A DNA stretch of 9,663 nt from Methanomassiliicoccaceae archaeon UBA480 (lineage in GTDB: Archaea; Thermoplasmatota; Thermoplasmata; Methanomassiliicoccales; Methanomethylophilaceae). Below are positions 1 through 6,016 of the stretch, one piece after another (positions within the stretch are counted from its first letter, which is position 1; every line of letters begins with the position of its first letter). The notes under the pieces are model-generated. The model ran no database searches, was not told where the DNA came from, and worked only from the letters and a program-made list of their open reading frames with translations. Location: contig DAXO01000009.1 of NCBI GenBank assembly GCA_002506425.1, positions 1-9,663 of the forward strand. Direction: 5' to 3'. The position numbers and the translations under genes were made by a program.

Positions 1-27
1 AAGTATAACTGCAGTCGAGAGATTCAA

Positions 28-286
28 AACCGGAACGGTTCTGGAGAGTTCCGCCGTAAGGCGGGAAGTCCCGTACTAGTCACGATTTCCGCTCGCGGCC
101 AGTCGGGAACCGTCCCGGTAGGAGGTGTTTCGGATCGTTTCGATCCGCATCGAATACCGCGCGTCGTGTATTCGGCTGGTGATCGAGACCGATGAGTTCT
201 CGATCACTATCGACATCCCATAAGCATGGAATGCCGAAGGTGTGATGCGCCTCAAGCATCCGGTCCCGCAAGGGACCGTCACCTTG
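28..286 (+). ncRNA. candidate structured RNA of unknown family
   Basis: The stretch is a chain of perfect or near-perfect hairpins: 28-32/36-40, 51-55/60-64 (GTAA loop), 104-108/113-117, 131-137/141-147, 151-157/168-174, 180-188/198-206 and 214-221/226-233. It ends in a three-way junction: stem 237-242/280-285 encloses hairpins 244-248/256-260 and 261-267/272-278 (GCAA loop). Segment 99-103 can pair with 175-179 and would close a multibranch loop around three of the hairpins. The GNRA-type loops (GTAA, GCAA) occur in the plus sense, which favours plus-strand transcription. A weak TATA-like AGTATAAC at 2-9 would start transcription near 30. I looked for RNase P, SRP and rRNA core motifs and found none. 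No reading frame here looks coding. The 5' boundary may lie outside the window. The structure is seen; that it is a transcribed RNA is inferred. Confidence 0.45.
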
Positions 287-498
287 CAACATAGAACAGC
301 AGACATGTTAATGAAACTACTGCTTTCTATAGACAGAATTGAAACAGAAGCATGGATTCTGTATTCATGCAAGACGATCGAAGACCGCTTGAGAACATCC
401 GACCCAATACCACTCGATTCGAGAAGAATCCTCTCGAGCAGTGAATCGAATGAATCGGAAACGCAAACCAGGCCCATGCGAGCCATCCGATGCAGAAC
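287..498. other. intergenic stretch with two imperfect hairpins
   Basis: I see no protein gene in this stretch. It is more AT-rich than the structured block before it. Two inverted repeats stand out: 350-357 with 363-370 (8 bp, one G-U pair), and a composite hairpin in which 415-419 pairs with 444-448 around an inner stem 420-424/432-436. It may be a 3' extension of the upstream RNA candidate or the trailer beyond the convergently placed tRNA-Leu. The only plus-strand open frame begins inside the hairpin block and ends inside the antisense of the tRNA, so it is not believable. Confidence 0.4.
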
Positions 499-586
499 TG
501 GTGCAAGGGAAGGGATTTGAACCCTCGAACTCCTACGAGAATAGGCCCTGAACCTATCTCCTTTGGCCAGGCTCGGATACCCTTGC
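499..586 (-). tRNA. tRNA-Leu (anticodon CAG)
   Basis: Read on the minus strand, the 7-bp acceptor stem GCAAGGG/CCCTTGC is perfect. The anticodon loop TTCAGGG on an ATAGG/CCTAT stem gives anticodon CAG, which reads leucine codon CUG. The long variable arm (class II tRNA) and the T arm with loop TTCAAAT fit leucine. The discriminator is A at 502, and CCA is encoded at 501-499. There is no intron. CUG is frequent in the neighbouring genes, so this is a working decoder. Confidence 0.97.
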
Positions 587-618
587 ACGGAGAGCCTTGG
601 AACTGCGGATATAATACC

Positions 619-629
619 TGTATATAATG
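619..629 (-). promoter_or_regulatory. TATA box for tRNA-Leu
   Basis: On the minus strand this reads ATTATATAC, close to the archaeal TATA consensus. Its centre is about 38 bases upstream of the tRNA 5' end, which predicts a start roughly 12 bases before the mature tRNA. A second AT-rich element at about 608-615 is a less good alternative. Confidence 0.55.
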
Positions 630-638
630 AATTTGATT

Positions 639-658
639 TCCCGGGACCTGGCCCGGGA
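639..658. repeat. GC-rich inverted repeat between two minus-strand genes
   Basis: TCCCGGG (639-645) and CCCGGGA (652-658) form a perfect 7-bp stem with loop ACCTGG. It lies just past the stop of the small protein gene and just before the tRNA-Leu TATA box. It could act in termination or processing of the upstream transcript, but no T-run follows it on the minus strand, so it is not a classic archaeal terminator. Confidence 0.4.
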
Positions 659-672
659 TATGCCACAAGGGC

Positions 673-885
673 TCAGGCTTTCATGATCTTCATCCAGCCA
701 CCAGACTCGTATATGGCGAGTCCCCTCTTGGCGAGGATGGACTCGAATTCCTCCCATGTGATGACATCGAGCCTGTTGTTCTTTCCCTTCGTGAACTGGA
801 CGCCTTCCGTTCCCTTGACCTTGCCCGGCTTGAGACCCTTGTTTCTGGCTATGGCCTGGGCCTTCTTCATATCGATTTTTTCCAT
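673..885 (-). CDS. small conserved-looking protein, function unknown
   Basis: This is a 70-residue basic protein with no signal peptide or membrane segment. The N-terminal half (about residues 4-33) is lysine-rich with the motif GLKPGKVKG. The C-terminal half is a short helix (WEEFESILAKRGL) followed by IYESGGWMKIMK. The clean composition, with AGG/AGA arginines and few rare codons, and the crisp ends argue for a real gene. It ends in a standard TGA. The start at 885 is favoured by a GGGGGGATGAT stretch ending about 10 bases upstream. A second ATG five codons in is less likely. The size and charge would fit nucleic-acid binding, but I do not recognise a named family. It is transcribed toward tRNA-Leu from its own TATA element. 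Confidence 0.8.
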   Translation of the reverse strand: MEKIDMKKAQAIARNKGLKPGKVKGTEGVQFTKGKNNRLDVITWEEFESILAKRGLAIYESGGWMKIMKA

Positions 886-905
886 GACTATGGTATCATC
901 CCCCC

Positions 906-936
906 TTAGTCTATCGATTTAAGTCTATTTAAACTA
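906..936 (-). promoter_or_regulatory. promoter region with TATA element and direct repeats
   Basis: On the minus strand TTTAAATAG (about 934-926) is a good TATA-like box and would place a start near 900-905, leaving a leader of about 20 bases that carries the G-rich ribosome-binding stretch. Two copies of AGTCTAT (908-914 and 922-928) are spaced 14 bases apart between the TATA box and the leader. They could be a repressor site, which is inference. Confidence 0.45.
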
Positions 937-1061
937 TAAAAATATTCGTCGGAACATAGCCAGATGCTGGAACGAACAGAAGTCCTCTGTCAACACGATC
1001 CGCGATCCTTCGACCGAATGGCATCACAACCAATATCAACCAAAACACGGTTGATGCACCC

Positions 1062-2399
1062 ATGACTCAGATTGGGAGGATGGTGTTGAAATCCTCCCGG
1101 ACGGAGAACATCGCTCCCGAGGACGGCATCATCCTCGGCCGCGCCCTGTCCATGGACTGCAAGAGGGTAGCCGTCGCCCGCGACACAGCCAGCAGCAGCT
1201 GCATGATGGCCGGGGCGGTCATATCCGGACTCCTGTTCCAGGGCGTCGACGTGATTGACATCGGCGTCGTGAGCGCCCCCGCCGCAGCCATGTTCTCCGG
1301 AAAAGCCGACTGCACGGTATACGTGGTCGGGCGCCAGGGGATGGTCAGCGGGTACTATCTGCTGAATCCTGACGGCAGTCTCTTCCGCGACGAGCAGATA
1401 AGGCATCTGGACAAGTTCTTCCAATCCCCGCCTGAACGCCCGTCGCATGAGAAGCTGGGGCGCCGCATGGTCCGCGACGGGACGACAGAGGCGTACAACA
1501 GAGCTGTGATGTCCGTCTTCAGCAGGGAGACGAAGTGCTCCATATTCCTAGACTGCAGGTACGGGACCGGATCCGATTCCTTGCCGCAGATCCTCAACAG
1601 GACCGGAGCGGACGTCGTGGCAATCAACGCTCAGAGAGATCCCGATTTCGTCGGGGAGACGGACGAGATGGAGCGCCTCAGAAGCTACGTGTCCCAGAAT
1701 CCCGGAAGCATAGGACTCCTCCTCAACAGGACCGGAACCGCCGTGGACGTCGTCGACGAGACCGGCAACGCGATCCCGCCGGAGAGGATGTTCGCCCTGC
1801 TGGTTCTCTATCTTAAGCCGTCGTCCATCGCCATGCCGGTGGACAGCTCCTCCCTGCTGGAGGATGTCTTCGAGAAGGGCGTCGGCATCGAGATCGACAC
1901 GCCCTTCCCGGAGCCTCCGAAGCATGACGTGGTGCTCACCCGCGACAACGCTTCCGCGGTATGCGAAGCGGTATCGGACGGCGCCGACCTGGGATACTAT
2001 CACGGAAGCGTGATATTCCGCAACGGCGTCCTGCTGGGCGACGGGATAAGGGCCGCCACAGCGATCGCCCAGATGGCCGGCACGAACAGCCTCCACCGCA
2101 TCACGGACCTCATGCCGGAGTACCTGCGCGAGGAGAAATCGGTTAAGTGCGACCTCAAGGCCGACGCGTTCAGGCACCTGTTCGAAGAGAACTCCGGCGA
2201 CATGGCCGGGAGCTGGAGCCAGTACGGCGATTCTTACAGAGTAGTGCTCGACAGCGGCTGGTTCATGCTCAGCCTCGCCACCCGCGGGGACGAGGGCACC
2301 TGGATCGAGATCACGGCGGAATCCAAGGACCGCGCGTATCTGGCGGGCCTGATGGAGCTCGCGGAGGACCTCGTGTCCCGGATGCTCCGCGGGCTGCGA
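1062..2399 (+). CDS. phosphohexomutase-fold pseudoenzyme (PGM/PMM-like)
   Basis: The protein is 445 residues long, the normal size for archaeal phosphoglucomutase/phosphomannomutase or GlmM. The fold is recognisable: an N-terminal domain with VAVARDTASSS and a GVDVIDIGVV strand, a middle domain with IGLLLNRTGTAVDVVDETGN, a third domain with GYYHGSVIFRNGVLLGDG, and a C-terminal domain ending in a long helix. Every active-site loop is altered. The phosphoserine loop (usually TASHNP) is replaced around residues 86-100. The Mg-binding DGDADR is NRTGTA around 222-227. The sugar loop GEESGH is GYYHGS at 311-316. The phosphate loop RPSGTEP is LATRGDE around 405-411. Catalysis is therefore unlikely, and a binding or regulatory role is inferred. 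A weak AT-rich element near 1032-1039 suits a leaderless start. The family match ends at a CGA codon (2397-2399) with no standard stop. The frame then runs to 2726 only as antisense of the JAMM gene. Confidence 0.82.
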
Positions 2400-2402
2400 T
2401 CG
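2397..2402. other. CGATCG: shared end of two convergent genes
   Basis: The palindrome reads CGA in the frame of the plus-strand phosphomutase-like gene (codon 446) and CGA in the frame of the minus-strand JAMM gene (codon 127). Both protein families end here and neither frame has a standard stop nearby. TGATCA at the same place would give each gene a TGA. Confidence 0.7.
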
Positions 2403-2780
2403 GTGCGTCACGACCTCCAGCTCGATGGGCTCGCCGTACGAATCGTACGCCTTCCAGCTGGTCCTGTCGTAGGGCTGGCACGTTATGAAATGGACTCCTC
2501 CCGTGTTCCTGAAGAAGTCCTTGTCCTCCTCCGACGGCTCGTTGGAGAATCCGGGATGGGAATGGGCGGACCCCGCCAGGCTGTAGTCTATGGGGGCCAT
2601 CCACTGGTTCAGGAAGCTGTGGGAATCCCCGTAGACCGTGCCCGGGAGCAGGATCATCTCGGTGACCACGCCGTCGATCTCCCGTGTCATGCAGAGGAAC
2701 TCGTCCGGATAGGTCGACCTGGCTGACTCGTTGAACGCGTCTATGAAGTCGATGTCCACGGCGTGTATCCTGTCGCTCAT
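2400..2780 (-). CDS. JAMM/MPN+ metalloprotease (deSAMPylase-like)
   Basis: This 126-residue protein has a complete JAMM zinc site: Glu41 (in VTEMILLPG), then His73-Ser-His75, seven residues, Ser83, two residues, Asp86, matching H-x-H-x7-S-x2-D. Archaeal stand-alone JAMM proteins of this size remove ubiquitin-like SAMP modifiers from proteins or act in sulfur-carrier processing. Which of these applies here is not visible. The ATG at 2780-2778 overlaps the TGA of the upstream NAD kinase gene (ATGA), which fixes the start and implies translational coupling. After residue 126 (ELEVVTH) the frame has CGA at 2402-2400 and no TAA, TAG or TGA until 1548. Everything beyond is antisense of the phosphomutase-like gene, and codon use changes at that point. 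It would be easy to miss this gene if the opposite frame were annotated to 2726. Confidence 0.85.
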
Positions 2781-4387
2781 AGGGTGTTCACCAGCTTCTC
2801 CCTCACGCGGGAATAGAAATCGGTGCCGAAGCGTATGAAGCGGGCCTTGTGCTCCGAGAGCATGAACTCCACCTTTGATCCGCCCTCCATGTAGATCTCC
2901 TCCTGCCCGTCGAGCACTATGAGGCATCCCTTGTCCAGGACGTTCTCCACGGTGACCTTGGACGTGGCCGGGATCACGAAGGGTCTGGAGCTGAACTTGT
3001 ACGCGGCCATGGGCACGACCATCAGGGCATTGACCTGGGGGTCCATGTAAGGAGCCCCGAGGGACATGGAATAGCAGGTCGAGCCGGTCGGGGTGGATAC
3101 GATGATGCCGTCGGCCCTGAGCTCCGATGCCAGGATATCGTCGACGTACACCCTGAAGTGGCGGATCTTCGCAACCGTGTCGGTATGGACGACGGCCTCG
3201 TTCACGGAATCCTTGAGATACTCGCCGTTGTAGAAGCAGGCGAGCTTGAACCTGGTCTCGACGATGTAGTCGCCCTCGATCAGCCTGGTCAGACCCTCCC
3301 TGATCTCGTCGTTCTCGATCTCCGCGAGGAATCCCACGCTGCCTCCGTTGACTCCTATGATGATCGCGTCCGTGGCCTGCAGCGCTCTGAGTATGGTCCC
3401 GTCCCCTCCGACGACGATCACGATGTCCGCGTTCATACGGGCCAGAGGGATTCCGGGAACGTCGAGGGCCTCGGCTATCTCGGTGTCGACGCAGAAGTCC
3501 ACCCCTGCCTCCCTCAGGAACTCGACGACCTGGCGGGCCGGCTCGATTATGTTCCCGATATGGGCGTTGGCGTACACGCCGTACCTGTGGTGGACGTCGC
3601 GGGAGCGGTGCTTCACGATGGCGTCGTACACCCTCGGATCGCCTACGGCGAGGAAGTTCGAGCGGTGCTCGAGGTCGAACGGCATGTCGAGGACGTTGTT
3701 GTTCAGATCGTAGACCTCTCCTCCGGCCTCCCTCAGGATGATCGTGCTCGCCGCGATGTCCACCACGCGCACCGAGCGCGTGTACCTCTCGGCCTTCATG
3801 TAGTAGCCGTCGGCCTCGCCCTCGGCGACGATCTCCATCTCCAGAGAGGCGCAGCCGAGCGAGCGGGACGAGCGGACCTGCTTCGCGACTGCGAACGCGT
3901 CCGGATGGGCGCCGTTGCCCTCGTAGATCATCATGAAGAGGTCGTCGAGCCTCGCCTCCCTGACGTGGATCGGCTTCCCGTTCTTGAACGCCCCCTTGCC
4001 CTTCTCGGCGTACATCTCGTCGCCCGTGGCGAGGTTCCTCAGATATCCCAGGCGGGTGTCGGAGAGCCTGGACTTCCCCACTGCGAGGGACACGGTGTAG
4101 TACGGAAGGCCCGCGACGGCATTGGAAGTGCCGTCGATTGGATCCATGACGAGGATCTCCTCGCCTCCGTTGTCGACGTAGCCTATCTCCTCGCTCAGGA
4201 CGTTGAGCGGGAGCCTGTTGCGCTCTATGTACATGAGCGCGGCGTTCTCCGCGACCTTGTCCACCGCTGAGGAGCTGGAGCCGTCCGCGCCCATGCAGAC
4301 CTTCCTGCCCCTCTCAGAGGACGGGACCTTCTCGACTGCCTCCTGGACCGCATCCGCGATCGCAGCGAGGTCCGCCATCGTTATCAT
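2777..4387 (-). CDS. bifunctional NADP phosphatase (IMPase domain)/NAD kinase
   Basis: The protein is 536 residues. Residues 1-255 form an inositol-monophosphatase-type domain with metal ligands LSEEIG (64-69), DPIDGTSN (82-89) and Asp210 in RVVDIAAS. Residues about 270-536 form an NAD kinase with GGDGT (327-331), GVNGGSVGFL (345-354), NEAVV (396-400) and TPTGSTCYS (432-440). The same fusion is known from Methanocaldococcus jannaschii MJ0917, where it makes NADP from NAD and also removes the 2'-phosphate, so it should set the NAD/NADP balance in the cytoplasm. Both active sites look intact. The start at 4387 (MITMADL) is preferred over 4378 because it lies about 26 bases from the central promoter element, as expected for a leaderless message. 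It ends in a standard TGA that overlaps the ATG of the JAMM gene. No CGA codon is used among its many arginines. Confidence 0.93.
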   Translation of the reverse strand: MITMADLAAIADAVQEAVEKVPSSERGRKVCMGADGSSSSAVDKVAENAALMYIERNRLPLNVLSEEIGYVDNGGEEILVMDPIDGTSNAVAGLPYYTVSLAVGKSRLSDTRLGYLRNLATGDEMYAEKGKGAFKNGKPIHVREARLDDLFMMIYEGNGAHPDAFAVAKQVRSSRSLGCASLEMEIVAEGEADGYYMKAERYTRSVRVVDIAASTIILREAGGEVYDLNNNVLDMPFDLEHRSNFLAVGDPRVYDAIVKHRSRDVHHRYGVYANAHIGNIIEPARQVVEFLREAGVDFCVDTEIAEALDVPGIPLARMNADIVIVVGGDGTILRALQATDAIIIGVNGGSVGFLAEIENDEIREGLTRLIEGDYIVETRFKLACFYNGEYLKDSVNEAVVHTDTVAKIRHFRVYVDDILASELRADGIIVSTPTGSTCYSMSLGAPYMDPQVNALMVVPMAAYKFSSRPFVIPATSKVTVENVLDKGCLIVLDGQEEIYMEGGSKVEFMLSEHKARFIRFGTDFYSRVREKLVNTL

Positions 4388-4408
4388 GCTCGCCCGGTAG
4401 GCACTATC

Positions 4409-4418
4409 CCTTAATAGG
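4409..4418. promoter_or_regulatory. central bidirectional TATA-like element
   Basis: CCTTAATAGG sits midway between two divergent start codons: 25-26 bases to the fibrillarin ATG at 4439 and 26-27 bases to the NAD kinase ATG at 4387. Archaeal transcription starts about 25 bases from the TATA centre, so one near-palindromic element could serve both genes and give leaderless messages in both directions. AGGAGGTG at 4416-4423 resembles a Shine-Dalgarno site but is 15 bases from the ATG. It overlaps a GTG at 4421, a possible but less likely start. Confidence 0.5.
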
Positions 4419-4438
4419 AGGTGCCCCTGGAACGGCCT

Positions 4439-5092
4439 ATGGATGAGCTCGGACCCGAAGGAGTCTACATCGACCGCGGAAGGCTGTACACGGAATCGTC
4501 CTGCCCCGGCAGGAGGATCTACGGCGAGAGGCTGGTCCGCTCCGACGGGAGGGAGTACCGCGAATGGGACCCCCGCCGCAGCAAGCTCTCGGCCTACCTG
4601 TCCGTGGGCGGGAGGGAGCTCCCCATCAGAAGAGGATCCACCGTGCTGTACCTCGGAGCTTCGAGCGGCACCACGCCGTCCCACGTCGCCGACATAGCCA
4701 GGGACGGGAAGGTCGTCTGCGTCGAGTTCGCTCCGCGCATGTTCCGCGAGCTCGTCAGGAACAGCGAGGGGAGGCCGGCGATGATGCCCGTGCTGGGCGA
4801 TGCGACGAAGCCCGAGGAGTACGCGATGTTCGCGGACCGTGCGGATGTGGTGTACCAGGACGTGGCCCAGAAGAGGCAGGCCGACATACTCTGCGACAAC
4901 ATGGACGCCTTCGGCGCGGAATGGGGCATGGTCGCCGTGAAGGCCAGGTCGGAGGACGTCACCGCTCCCCCGGAAAGGATCTTCGAGGAGGCCGAGGCCC
5001 GGCTGCGCGAGAGAGGCATGTCTATAGTGGATGCGAGGGACATCGGACCGTACGAGAAGGACCACGAGATGATAGTCGTGAGGAGGCGCCGA
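4439..5092 (+). CDS. flpA: archaeal fibrillarin, C/D RNP 2'-O-methyltransferase
   Basis: This 217-residue protein matches archaeal fibrillarin throughout. It has an N-terminal beta domain with WDPRRSKLSA, then the SAM-binding loop YLGASSGTTPSHVADI (about 79-94), EFAPRMFREL, GDATKPEEY, YQDVAQ with the catalytic Asp, and VKARSEDVT with the catalytic Lys. It methylates the 2'-OH of rRNA and tRNA riboses, guided by box C/D sRNAs with Nop5 and L7Ae. In many archaea nop5 lies just upstream. Here the upstream gene is the divergent NAD kinase, so nop5 must be elsewhere. The expected end (EKDHEMIVV plus a few basic residues) is followed by CGA at 5090-5092, one base before the ATG of the Nudix gene. 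The frame stays open to 5401 only by running out of frame through Nudix. One T in place of C would give the common TGA-N-ATG coupling. Confidence 0.93.
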
Positions 5093-5093
5093 G

Positions 5094-5453
5094 ATGGGCC
5101 GCACCGCCTATGCCGTAGCCTTCGACGGCGACAGGTTCCTGATGGTCTGGCACCCGAAGCGCAAGGGCTGGGAGATGCCGGGAGGGCACGTCGAAGCCGG
5201 AGAGACGTCGGAGGAGGCCGCCGCCAGGGAGTTCATGGAGGAGGCCGGCTACCGCATAGAGATCGTGGCGTGCAGGGACATCGGATACTGCGACGTCTGC
5301 GCCGCCGTGCTCGGAGAGAAGGTCGGAGAGCATCCCGAGATGGAATCCCGCCTGTTCTCGGAGCTCCCGGATACCCTGTCGTTCGACCGTGCCGAGTATG
5401 AGGACACGGTCCCGTGGGCGAGATCGGCTGTGGCCTCCAAGAAGGGGCTGCGA
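5094..5453 (+). CDS. Nudix hydrolase
   Basis: The 119-residue protein carries a perfect Nudix box: Gly31, five residues, Glu37, seven residues, then R45-E-F-M-E-E-A-G-Y53, with PGGHVEAGE leading in. Such enzymes cleave nucleoside diphosphates linked to another group (damaged NTPs, ADP-ribose, NADH or RNA caps). The substrate cannot be read from this sequence. GAGGAGG just upstream is a strong ribosome-binding site that overlaps the end of fibrillarin, so the two genes are co-transcribed and coupled. The compact domain ends at VASKKGL, followed by CGA at 5451-5453. If CGA were arginine, 18 more residues would follow to TAA at 5505-5507, and that tail would include the TATA box of the uS15 gene. 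Confidence 0.9.
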
Positions 5454-5490
5454 GCGCGTTCCGCGGACCTCTCCGAAGGACCGAGCCACT

Positions 5491-5500
5491 CTTTATATAG
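5491..5500 (+). promoter_or_regulatory. TATA box for the uS15-RecJ operon
   Basis: CTTTATATAG is the best TATA match in the window. Its centre predicts a start near 5520 and a leader of about 35 bases that holds GGAGG at 5543-5547, seven bases before the uS15 ATG. A promoter here means that the Nudix coding region should already have ended. Confidence 0.75.
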
Positions 5501-5554
5501 AGAATAAGCATCGGCGAATTCAGCCTCGCCGCCATATGATTCGGAGGATCAAAA

Positions 5555-6010
5555 ATGGCAAGAATGCACACAAGAAGAAAGGGAAAGTCGGGATCCAAGC
5601 GCCCGATGATCTCCGAGAATCCCTCCTGGGTTCCTCTCAACGCCACCGAGATCGAGGACCTGGTCGCGAAACTCGCCAACGAAGGAATGACTTCCGCGAA
5701 GATCGGACTCGTCCTCAGGGACCAGTACGGTGTTCCCAATGTCAAGCTCGCTACGGGCAAGAACATCACCCAGATCATGGAGGAGAAGGGCGTCGCGTCC
5801 TCTCTGCCCGAGGATCTGGCCAACCTCATGAGACGCGCCATCGCCCTCAACGTCCACCTCAGGGACAACAAGGGAGACGTCTCCAACAGGAGGGGCCTCA
5901 ACATGATCGAAGCGAAGATCAGGAGGCTCGAGCGCTACTACAAGAGGATCGGAACCCTTCCTGCAGACTGGAAGTACTCCCTCAGCAACGCGGAGCTCAT
6001 GCTCAAGTGA
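5555..6010 (+). CDS. rps15: 30S ribosomal protein uS15 (S15p/S13e)
   Basis: The 151-residue length and sequence fit archaeal/eukaryotic uS15: a basic N-terminal extension (MARMHTRRKGKSGSKRP), NPSWVPL, then the core helices ending in IRRLERYYKRIGTLPADWKY. It binds the 16S rRNA three-way junction in the small subunit. The start is fixed by GGAGG seven bases upstream and a strong TATA box further up. It ends in a standard TGA (6008-6010). The RecJ-like gene begins six bases later, so the two form an operon, a pairing seen in other archaea. Confidence 0.97.
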   Translation: MARMHTRRKGKSGSKRPMISENPSWVPLNATEIEDLVAKLANEGMTSAKIGLVLRDQYGVPNVKLATGKNITQIMEEKGVASSLPEDLANLMRRAIALNVHLRDNKGDVSNRRGLNMIEAKIRRLERYYKRIGTLPADWKYSLSNAELMLK

Positions 6011-6016
6011 GTCCAT

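Noticed and set aside
28..286. RNase P RNA or SRP RNA identity for the structured block
   Set aside because: I looked on both strands for the RNase P core (GGAAAGTCC-like and ACAGAA pairing partners) and for the SRP helix 8 core (GGAAG with AGCAG). Neither is present in the right arrangement, and the fold is a chain of local hairpins.
242..520. Plus-strand open frame of 92 codons
   Set aside because: It starts inside the hairpin block and ends inside the antisense of tRNA-Leu. Its composition is not gene-like and it has no ribosome-binding site.
2061..2068. GCGATCGC (also at 4356-4363) as part of an iterated palindrome like cyanobacterial HIP1, explaining the CGATCG junctions
   Set aside because: The junction sites lack the flanking G and C of that octamer, only two full copies were noticed, both inside genes, and this would not explain the missing stops or the CGA ends of fibrillarin and Nudix.
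2390..2410. A simple frameshift or assembly error that removed the stops of one convergent pair
   Set aside because: It would have to recur at the RecJ-like/Kae1 junction with the same hexamer, and also at fibrillarin and Nudix, always leaving CGA. One explanation common to all six is more economical.
2400..2726. A 554-residue phosphomutase-like protein with a real C-terminal extension
   Set aside because: The extension is antisense of the JAMM gene, which has a complete zinc site and gene-like codons. The extension itself has several CGA codons and a different codon composition.
3158..4270. Long plus-strand open frame of 370 codons
   Set aside because: It is the antisense shadow of the NAD kinase/NADP phosphatase gene, open because of codon bias.
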